DNA from: Planctomycetota bacterium
GTDB lineage: Bacteria > Planctomycetota > UBA1135 > UBA2386
Direction of reading: 5' to 3'
Assembly (NCBI GenBank): GCA_016794425.1
Contig: JAEUHR010000057.1
Coordinates: 1 to 64,000 of the forward strand
DNA length: 64,000 nucleotides
Both the position numbers and the translations under genes were made by a program. Below are positions 52,010 through 58,852 of the stretch, piece after piece. A model generated the notes under the pieces. The model was not told where the DNA came from. It made no database searches and saw nothing but the letters and a program-made list of their open reading frames with translations. The number at the start of each line of letters is the position of its first letter. Position 1 is the stretch's first letter.

Positions 52010-54033
52010 TCGCCCTGCCGTCGCCCACAACCGCAGTGTCGCGGCTCGCGGCGCTGGCGCTGCTGACGTGCGCGCTGCTGGCGCTCGTGAACCTGCCGCT
52101 GCAGGACTTCGCGCCCGGCTGGTTGCTGGCGTTGTGCGGGCCCGGGCTGCTGCTCGGGCGGCTGCCGCGCGCGACGGCGCAGTGGCGTCGCGCCCTGCTC
52201 GCGACCGCGCTGCAGGCCGCGGCGCTGTGGCTCGCGCTGCGCTTCGCGGGCCCGATGTCGCGGCCGGCGGCGCTGGCCGGCACGATCCTGCCGCCACTCG
52301 CGTTCGTGACCGCGCGCCAGCAGGACACCGACGGCGCGCTGGGTCTGTTCCTGAGTTTCTGCGTGCTGCTGGTCGGCGTGATCCTCGACGGCATGCACGT
52401 GCCGCTGGTGGTCGGCTACGGCGTCGCCGCCTGCGTGGCGCTGCGCGCGACCGCGCATCTGGCCGCTTGCCGCGTCAGCCGGCCGGCCCCCGCGGCGATG
52501 CCGGCGCGGCCGGCCCGGCACCTGGTCGCGTCGGCGCTCGGCCTCGCGCTGCCGTGCCTGGTCGCCGCGTTCGCGGTCGAACGCACGATCGGACTGGTGC
52601 CGTCCCCGAGCCGCACCGCCTCGGCGCCCGACGTCGGTCTCGGCGACACGCGGCGCCGCGTCGGTCTCGACGACTCGTTCGAGCTCGACGGCGGCCGCGG
52701 CGCGCTGTCCGACCTGGCCGGCGAGCAGCTGGTGCGCGTGCGTTCGGTCGACGGCGACGCGGTGCCGGCCGATCTCTACCTGCGCTCGGGCTTCTTCGCC
52801 GTGCCCGGCCTCGACCGCTGGGGCATCGGTGAACTGTCGGCGCGCGCGGCGTCGGGCGGCAGCGACCACGTGCTGCGGCGCGCGGCGCCGGCAGTGCCGG
52901 TCGTGTGGCTCGAAATCGAGCGCTTCGCCGGCGCGCGCAACTTCGTGTTCGCGCCGCCGGGCACCGTCGAGGTGCAGGGCGTCGACGGGCTCGCCGTCGA
53001 CGGCGAACGCGAATGGCTGCGCCAGATCGACGGCAGCCGGCCGGGCAGTTACGCGGTCGGCTACCAGGACCTGCCGCCGCCGACCGACACGCCGGTCGAC
53101 CCGCGCGCCGGCCGGCTCGGCCTGCTCGCGCTGCCGGGCGACCTGGACCGCGTGCCGTTCTCGCGCCTGCTCGCCGAATGGCGGGTCGACCACGAACCGC
53201 TGGCCGCGGCGCAGGCGATCGCCGACGGACTCGCGCAGCACTGCCGCTACGACCGGATCGATCCGACCGGGCCGTACGGGCACGCACTCGAGAACTTCCT
53301 GTTCGCGACCGGCGACCGGCGCGGCTACTGCATGCACTTCGCGTCGGCGGCGGCCCTGCTGCTGCGGCTGCGCGGCATCCCGTGCCGCATCGGCACCGGC
53401 CTCTACGGCGGCGGCCCGGATCCGCGCGAGGCCGGCGCACGGATCTACGGCTCGCAGCACGCGCACGCCTGGGTCGAGATCCCGTTCCGCGGCCGCGGCT
53501 TCGTCGTGTTCGATCCGACGCCGGCGGCCGAACGCGGCCAGCGTATGCCGTCGCAGCTCGATCGCGGCGGCACGCTCGCCGACGTCGCGCAGCGGGAACG
53601 GGGTCCCGCCGCCGATCCGTGGCGCGCGCTGGTGGACTTCGTGCTGCAGCCGTGGCTGCTGCTGCTCGCGCTGGTGCTGGCGCTCGCGTCGACGTTGTGG
53701 CCGACCGGCGGCTCGGAACGGCCGACGGTGGCGCCGCCGCCGGTCGCTCGCAGCGCGCGGCGGCTGCTGGCGCGGCTGTTGCGCGTACTCGCCGAGCGCG
53801 GGCTCGCGCGCGGGCACGGCCAGACGCTCGAGCAGTATGCCGCCGCGCTGCGGCGCGGCGACCGGCTGGCGCCGGAGTTCGCCGCTGCGTTCGCGGCCTA
53901 CCAGGAAGTGCGCTTCGGCGGCTGCCCGTTCGACGCCGCGCGCGAACGGACGCTGCAGCGCGCGCTCGAAGTCGCGGCGCAGCTGCCGGCGAGCGCCGTC
54001 GATCAGGCCGAGGGCGCGGCGGGCCAGGCGTAG
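52006..54033 (+). CDS. Membrane transglutaminase-like protease (TgpA type) with DUF4129-like tail
   Basis: A 675-residue inner-membrane protein. About six N-terminal helices (residues ~12-205, for example LLTCALLALVNLPLQDF, FLSFCVLLVGVILDGMHV) resemble the TgpA N-terminal region. The periplasmic transglutaminase core has the Cys of RGYCMHFASAAALLLR, the His of HAHAWVEIPF and the Asp of VVFDPTPAAE, so the triad is complete. Another helix (LQPWLLLLALVLALASTLW) leads to a cytoplasmic tail with GHGQTLEQYAAALRRGD and FAAYQEVRFGG, typical of DUF4129. This MoxR-DUF58-TgpA trio is a common bacterial set of unresolved function. Its last 31 bp overlap the opposite-strand gene tail to tail. Confidence 0.87.
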   Translation: MIALPSPTTAVSRLAALALLTCALLALVNLPLQDFAPGWLLALCGPGLLLGRLPRATAQWRRALLATALQAAALWLALRFAGPMSRPAALAGTILPPLAFVTARQQDTDGALGLFLSFCVLLVGVILDGMHVPLVVGYGVAACVALRATAHLAACRVSRPAPAAMPARPARHLVASALGLALPCLVAAFAVERTIGLVPSPSRTASAPDVGLGDTRRRVGLDDSFELDGGRGALSDLAGEQLVRVRSVDGDAVPADLYLRSGFFAVPGLDRWGIGELSARAASGGSDHVLRRAAPAVPVVWLEIERFAGARNFVFAPPGTVEVQGVDGLAVDGEREWLRQIDGSRPGSYAVGYQDLPPPTDTPVDPRAGRLGLLALPGDLDRVPFSRLLAEWRVDHEPLAAAQAIADGLAQHCRYDRIDPTGPYGHALENFLFATGDRRGYCMHFASAAALLLRLRGIPCRIGTGLYGGGPDPREAGARIYGSQHAHAWVEIPFRGRGFVVFDPTPAAERGQRMPSQLDRGGTLADVAQRERGPAADPWRALVDFVLQPWLLLLALVLALASTLWPTGGSERPTVAPPPVARSARRLLARLLRVLAERGLARGHGQTLEQYAAALRRGDRLAPEFAAAFAAYQEVRFGGCPFDAARERTLQRALEVAAQLPASAVDQAEGAAGQA

Positions 54034-54929
54034 TCGAGCGTGGCCGCGGTGCCGTCGTCGCGGCGCGCGAACTCGCCGCCGGCATGGGCCAGCAGCAGCG
54101 ATGTGGTGGTCTGCCAGTCGGGGTCGCTGGCGCCGGCGCCGACCGGCGCGGTGCAGCCGCTGGCGGCGAGGCGAACGCACACGCAGGCCCGTTCGCGGCC
54201 GCCGGCAACCGCGCGGCGCTCGGCGGTGGCGGCGATGTCGATGCGCTGCGGCGCCGTGTCGAGCAGCGCGCCGAGCCCGAGCAGCAGCGCCTGCTGCGCC
54301 TCGGCGGCGACCACCCGCACGGGCGGCAGGCCGGTCGCCGGCGCCACCGCGAGCGCGATCTTGCGGCCCTGCGCCGCACGCGTGGCCAGCGCGCAGACGC
54401 CGTCGATCAGGTCGCCGACCGCGACGGCGGCGCGCTCACGCGCCCGGCCCTGCAGCATGCGCGCCAGCGCGCGCGCCAGCGCCGCTCCGCGCGTCGCACC
54501 GCGCTGCAGTTCGCCGATCAGGCGCCGTTCAGCCGGATCCTGTGTCGTGGCGTCGGCGAGCGCCGCGAAGCCCATCGCTGCGTTCAGCACGTTGGCGAGA
54601 TCGTGCGCGATCGACGACGCCATGCTGCCGAGCTGCCGCGCGCGCGCTGCGGCGAACTGCGCCGCGACGGCACGGTCGTCGACGGCGTCGGCCGGCATCG
54701 CCAGCAGCCAGTCACCGGCGCGCCGCAGCACGTGTTCCCGCCCGTCGACGGCGATCCGCAGCGCATGGCCGGCAGCCAGCTGCCGCCGTTCGGCGTCGGT
54801 CGGCGTCCATGCCGCCAGCAGCCGGCGCATGCAGTCGTTCTGCGGCGCGAACGCGCCGTCGCCGGCGACCGCCGCGACCCCCTCACGCAGGGCGTCGAAC
54901 GGGAACGGCGCAGCGGCGCGGTCGGGCAT
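54003..54929 (-). CDS. Degenerate histidine-kinase-like protein
   Basis: A 308-residue soluble protein. SMASSIAHDLANVLNAAMGF at about residues 102-121 is a clear HisKA motif with a phosphorylatable His, followed by helices GELQRGATRGAALARALARM. The rest occupies the place of the ATPase domain (VRVVAAEAQQALLLGLGALL), but the N box lacks its Asn, and no DxGxG or GxGLG boxes are visible; instead it runs to SDPDWQTTTSLLLAHAGGEF, which resembles only the end of such a domain. It may act as a phosphotransfer protein or scaffold rather than a kinase. No membrane helix. The C-terminal codons overlap the transglutaminase gene tail to tail by 31 bp. Confidence 0.65.
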   Translation of the reverse strand: MPDRAAAPFPFDALREGVAAVAGDGAFAPQNDCMRRLLAAWTPTDAERRQLAAGHALRIAVDGREHVLRRAGDWLLAMPADAVDDRAVAAQFAAARARQLGSMASSIAHDLANVLNAAMGFAALADATTQDPAERRLIGELQRGATRGAALARALARMLQGRARERAAVAVGDLIDGVCALATRAAQGRKIALAVAPATGLPPVRVVAAEAQQALLLGLGALLDTAPQRIDIAATAERRAVAGGRERACVCVRLAASGCTAPVGAGASDPDWQTTTSLLLAHAGGEFARRDDGTAATLDYAWPAAPSA

Positions 54930-54984
54930 GCGCGACTTGTACCCGGCGCCCGCCGGCCTGCCATGCCCACCGCGGCACGGCGCG

Positions 54985-57504
54985 TCAGCGCGCGATCAGG
55001 TTCACTTCCCCGGCGCGCAACACGATGGCGAACTGCACCGGCGCCCCGCCCTTGCGGGGCTGCACCTGCAGCGTCACGGCGTCCTCGCTGACGAACAACA
55101 CCTCGGTCTTGCCGTCGTGCAACTGCTGCGACGTCGTCGACATGCTGGTACCGGCGCGCTCCTGGTGGATGAACTGCGTCTCCCCGGCGGCATCGAGGAA
55201 CGAGACGTGCCCGTCGGCCAGCGCCGGATCGGCCAGCTGCACGCGCACGTGGCAGCGCCGCAGCATCGTGACGCGCAGCTGCGTCGGATCGGCCGCCGCG
55301 CCGAGCGGCACGCTGCGGTCGACCCAGTCGCCGCCCGCGAACGACAACGCGACGCCGTCGCGAGCGAGCCGCGGCAGCGTGAACCGGCCGTCGGCATCGG
55401 TCTTGGCCCGCACCTTCAGGCCGACCGACGCGACGCCGCCGCCGTTCGCGTACACCTCGAGCCACGCGCCGACGCGCAGCCCCGCGACCGGCGCGCCGGC
55501 GCGGTCGCGCACCTCGCCGGCGACCGGGCCGATCAGGCCGGCCGGCAGCCGCAGTTCGACGTCGCGCGCCCCGCCCGGCACCTCCGGCGTGGTCCAGCCC
55601 CACTGCTCGGCCGCGTGGTAGAGCCGCAGCCGGTACGGCCTCTGGTCGAGGCCGCCGAGCTCGAACCGGCCCTCGGCGTCGGTGTGCGCGAACGCCCGCA
55701 CCGGGTTGCCGACCAGCGACAACGGCTCGTCGGTGGGCGGCGCCGCCAGATCCTCGGCGGTCTCGTTGTTGGTCAAGGTCGCCAGCTGCCACGGATACAG
55801 CGCCACGTTGGCGACCGGCTTGCCGTCGGCGTCGAGCACGCGCCCGACGATCGTCTGTGCGCGCCGTTCGATGTGCAGGTCCTGCGTCACGCTGCCCTCG
55901 GCCAGCGCCGCGACGATCTCGCCGAAGTTCGCGATCGAGACCGGGAACAGGCCATCGCCGGTCGCCCACAACGCCGCGCCCGGGTTGACCCCCGCACCCG
56001 GTTCGAGCACGAGTTCGAAGTTGCCGAAGTCGTCGGCGCGCGTGCGCCGCGAACCGAGGCCGACGGCGGCACCGCGCACGTACTCGCCGCGCGGCCCGGT
56101 GACGACGCCGGTGACGATTCGTGCTCCCTTGGCGATCCGCGGCAGCACGACGTCGAGGCTCGCCGCCGTGGTCGCCACGATCGGCACCGCGACCGGCCGG
56201 TGCCCCGGATGCGACACCGACAGCGCCGTGTCGGCGACCGGCAGCGCGGCGAAGTGTGCCCGGCCGGCTGCATCGGTCGTCGTCGCCGGCACCCGGATCT
56301 CGCGCGCGTCGTCGAGCGAACGCGGGAACTCGACCAGGCCGTGCACGCGCACGGCGACGCGCGCGCCGGCGATCGGCAGGCCCTGGTCGTCGCGCACGGT
56401 CAGCTGCTGTTCGCGGCACGGCGCGACGATCAGCAACGGCATCACCTGCTCGCGGTCTGGCTGCGGCATCTGCACCGCCAGCGCGGCCCACGGCGGCGCC
56501 GCGGCGAGCCGCTCGAACGGTCCGACGGCGAACGCCGTGAACTCGCCGGCCGCGTCGGACACCGTCTCGCTGTGCCACCGCGAACCGTCCTCGAGCACGC
56601 GGCCGACCTCGACGCCGGCCACGGACCGACCGTACGGATCCAGCACGACACCGCGGTCCGGCGCCGGGGGCGCGACCGGCGGCAGCGCCTCGGCGACGAC
56701 CGCACGTTCGACCGGCGGCGGCACGGCGGCGCCACTCGCAGTCGGCGACGGGTCGACCGCCGCGTGCACCGGTCCCGGTCCGTCGTCGGCAGCCGGCGCG
56801 GCGTCAGCGAACCACTGCGGCGCGAACAGGGCGGTGGCTGCCAACAGGCACAGACCACCGACCACCAGCACGATGCGAGCTTGGGTCATGAGCAGCACGG
56901 GCAAGGCCGCCGCGGCACCGACCGGCGGCGGCGTCGGCAGCGGATCGGCGGCGGTCTCGGGGCGCACGAACCACGCGATCGCCGGCGCGGCGCGCCAGTC
57001 GCGACCGAGTTCGCGGGTCAGCCGGTCGCGCATCCGGTCGAGACCGCGGCGGGTCCGCTGCCGCACGTTGGCGGGCGTCGTGCCGGTCGCCGTGGCGACG
57101 TCGTCGGCAGCGAGCCCGTGGTAGTAGCGCAACAGCACCGCGGTGCGGTACGGCTCGGCGAGCTCGCTGACCGCGGCGGCGACCGCGCGCTGCACGGCCA
57201 GCCGTTCGACGGTCTCGGCGGTCGACGGGGTCGCAGCGGCGGTGTGCTGACCGACCTCGGCCTCGCGGCTGCGGCGGCGCCGTTCGGTGCGCCGGTGCGA
57301 CAGCGCCACGCGCAGCGCGACGCGCCGCAGCCAGCCGTCGGCGCCCTCGGCCGAACGCGGCGGCCGCCGCCACGCGCGGACCCACGTCTCCTGCAGCACG
57401 TCGCCGGCCGCATCGGCATCGACCAATGCGCGCACCATCGGCCGCAGCCGCGCTTCCTGGCGCCGCAGCGTGTCGAAGTCGGGGAAGGCCAGCGGATCGG
57501 TCAC
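54985..57504 (-). CDS. ECF sigma factor fused through a membrane helix to extracytoplasmic CpL domains
   Basis: An 839-residue fusion. Residues ~20-75 are sigma region 2 (RLRPMVRALVDADAAGDVLQ, QETWVRAWRRPP, DGWLRRVALRVALSHRR) and ~105-165 region 4 (ELAEPYRTAVLLRYYHGL and AADDVATATGTTPANVRQRT). A Pro-rich linker leads to one membrane helix (RIVLVVGGLCLLAATALFA, about 210-228). Residues ~230-839 would be outside the inner membrane and contain about six CpL-like beta-sandwich repeats (TDAAGRAHFAALPVADTAL, TDAEGRFELGGLDQRPYRL, TDADGRFTLPRLARDGVAL). The frame is continuous with uniform high G+C and no sign of a frameshift. It starts with GTG at 57504. A tethered sigma would need release or acts at the membrane; no anti-sigma gene is adjacent. 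Confidence 0.85.
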   Translation of the reverse strand: MTDPLAFPDFDTLRRQEARLRPMVRALVDADAAGDVLQETWVRAWRRPPRSAEGADGWLRRVALRVALSHRRTERRRRSREAEVGQHTAAATPSTAETVERLAVQRAVAAAVSELAEPYRTAVLLRYYHGLAADDVATATGTTPANVRQRTRRGLDRMRDRLTRELGRDWRAAPAIAWFVRPETAADPLPTPPPVGAAAALPVLLMTQARIVLVVGGLCLLAATALFAPQWFADAAPAADDGPGPVHAAVDPSPTASGAAVPPPVERAVVAEALPPVAPPAPDRGVVLDPYGRSVAGVEVGRVLEDGSRWHSETVSDAAGEFTAFAVGPFERLAAAPPWAALAVQMPQPDREQVMPLLIVAPCREQQLTVRDDQGLPIAGARVAVRVHGLVEFPRSLDDAREIRVPATTTDAAGRAHFAALPVADTALSVSHPGHRPVAVPIVATTAASLDVVLPRIAKGARIVTGVVTGPRGEYVRGAAVGLGSRRTRADDFGNFELVLEPGAGVNPGAALWATGDGLFPVSIANFGEIVAALAEGSVTQDLHIERRAQTIVGRVLDADGKPVANVALYPWQLATLTNNETAEDLAAPPTDEPLSLVGNPVRAFAHTDAEGRFELGGLDQRPYRLRLYHAAEQWGWTTPEVPGGARDVELRLPAGLIGPVAGEVRDRAGAPVAGLRVGAWLEVYANGGGVASVGLKVRAKTDADGRFTLPRLARDGVALSFAGGDWVDRSVPLGAAADPTQLRVTMLRRCHVRVQLADPALADGHVSFLDAAGETQFIHQERAGTSMSTTSQQLHDGKTEVLFVSEDAVTLQVQPRKGGAPVQFAIVLRAGEVNLIAR

Positions 57505-57583
57505 GACGACAAGACGCCACCGAGCGGCGCCGCGTGACAGGATTCTCGCACGGGCCGGCGCTGCGCGCGCGGTGCGGAACGGC

Positions 57584-58852
57584 CTACCGCACGGCCTGGA
57601 TGCGCGCGCGGCCGCGGTCCAGTGTCACGCGGCAGCGTGCCAGCAGGTCGATGCCGAGCACGCCGTGTACCGGGAACTGCGGCGATTCGCCGCGCGCGAC
57701 GACCGGCAGCGTCACGCCCTGGAAGCGCACGTCGGAACAGCGCACGACGAGGTCGCGCACCTCGCGCACCGCGACCAGCGCGCCGCCGACGGTCCGCACG
57801 CGCCGGAACGACGGCACCGCGCGGCCCGGACCGCCCGGCAGCGCGTCGAGGCCGAGCCCGCTGAGGCTCGAGTGGCTGGCGCCGGTGTCGAGCACGAACC
57901 ACATGCGCACGCCTTCGACGTGCACCGGCACGAGGCAGCGCCCCTCGGCGCGCAGGCACTGCACCGATTCGCCGACCGGCAGGCCGCGCGGCAGTTCGAG
58001 CTGCACGCTGCCGCGCTCGGGGTCGATCGTGAACCGGAACGCCGCCAGCAGGTCGAGGCCCAGCACGCCGCGCGGCACGCGCTCGGGCCCGCCGAACAGG
58101 TCGCGCAGCCGCAGCGCCTCGTCGTCGACGACCAGCACCGGCACGGCGCCCAGCTCGACGTCGCCGATCGCGAACCGCGGCAGCGCGCCGACCTCGATCG
58201 CGAGGCTGCGGCCGGCGGCGTCGAGCGCCGAGCCGGCCGGCTGCGGGTCGCGGATGCCCAGTTCGGCGGCGAAGCTGCGCGACACGGTCGTCATCGACGT
58301 GCCGGTGTCGATCGCGAACGGCCGCACGCGGTCGCCGGCGCCGCACAGGAACTCCGGCATGTCGCCGGCCAGCAGCCGCTGTTCGGTCAGCAGCGGGCCG
58401 ACCGGCTTGCGCACGAACGGCAACCCGTAGGCGATCGTCGCGAACGCGCGGCGCCGTTCGGCGTCGGCGCCGAGCGCGCCGGCCAGCAGCGGGCTCGAAC
58501 ACTCGCCCCAGCGACCGACCTGGAACAGCAGGTCGCCGAGCCGGCCGCGCAGCGCCTGCACTTCGACCGCCTCGAAGCCGGCCGTGCGCGCGTTGCGGAT
58601 CGCGGCCATCTGCTCGCGCACCGCCTCGTCGTCGTTCCACAGCATCTCGGCGAGCACCGAACTCCACTCGGCCGCGGCCGTGTAGGTCGGCTGCCGGCGC
58701 CGCAGCGCGGCGACCAGCTCCTGCGCCTCCTCGACCCGGCCGCGCTGCAGCGCGGTCGCGGCCAGTTCGAGCTGCGCGGCCGGCGCCGGCTCGGGCCGCC
58801 GCAAAGCACACGCCGCCAGCAGCAGCGCGCTCGCTGCGAGGGCGGCGCGCAT
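57584..58852 (-). CDS. Single-chain retropepsin-like aspartic protease, lipoprotein, with two DTG motifs
   Basis: A 422-residue predicted lipoprotein (LAASALLLAACALRRPE). Residues ~25-150 are helical and TPR-like (LELAATALQRGRVEEAQELV). Two retropepsin-like units follow, each with its own active-site triplet: FAIDTGTSMTTVS with partner strand VPRGVLGLDLLAAF, and FVLDTGASHSSLS with VHGVLGIDLLARC. Viral and most bacterial retropepsins carry one DTG per chain and dimerise; here both halves are in one chain, so it may fold like a pepsin. Activity and substrate are unknown. Its ATG overlaps the stop of the upstream lipoprotein gene (TGATG). Confidence 0.8.
   Translation of the reverse strand: MRAALAASALLLAACALRRPEPAPAAQLELAATALQRGRVEEAQELVAALRRRQPTYTAAAEWSSVLAEMLWNDDEAVREQMAAIRNARTAGFEAVEVQALRGRLGDLLFQVGRWGECSSPLLAGALGADAERRRAFATIAYGLPFVRKPVGPLLTEQRLLAGDMPEFLCGAGDRVRPFAIDTGTSMTTVSRSFAAELGIRDPQPAGSALDAAGRSLAIEVGALPRFAIGDVELGAVPVLVVDDEALRLRDLFGGPERVPRGVLGLDLLAAFRFTIDPERGSVQLELPRGLPVGESVQCLRAEGRCLVPVHVEGVRMWFVLDTGASHSSLSGLGLDALPGGPGRAVPSFRRVRTVGGALVAVREVRDLVVRCSDVRFQGVTLPVVARGESPQFPVHGVLGIDLLARCRVTLDRGRARIQAVR

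Noticed and set aside
54985..57504. Two separate genes (sigma factor and CpL protein) merged by a frame error
   Set aside because: The frame is continuous through linker and membrane helix, composition is even, and there is no start with a ribosome site near the helix. Kept as one gene, with resequencing named as the test.
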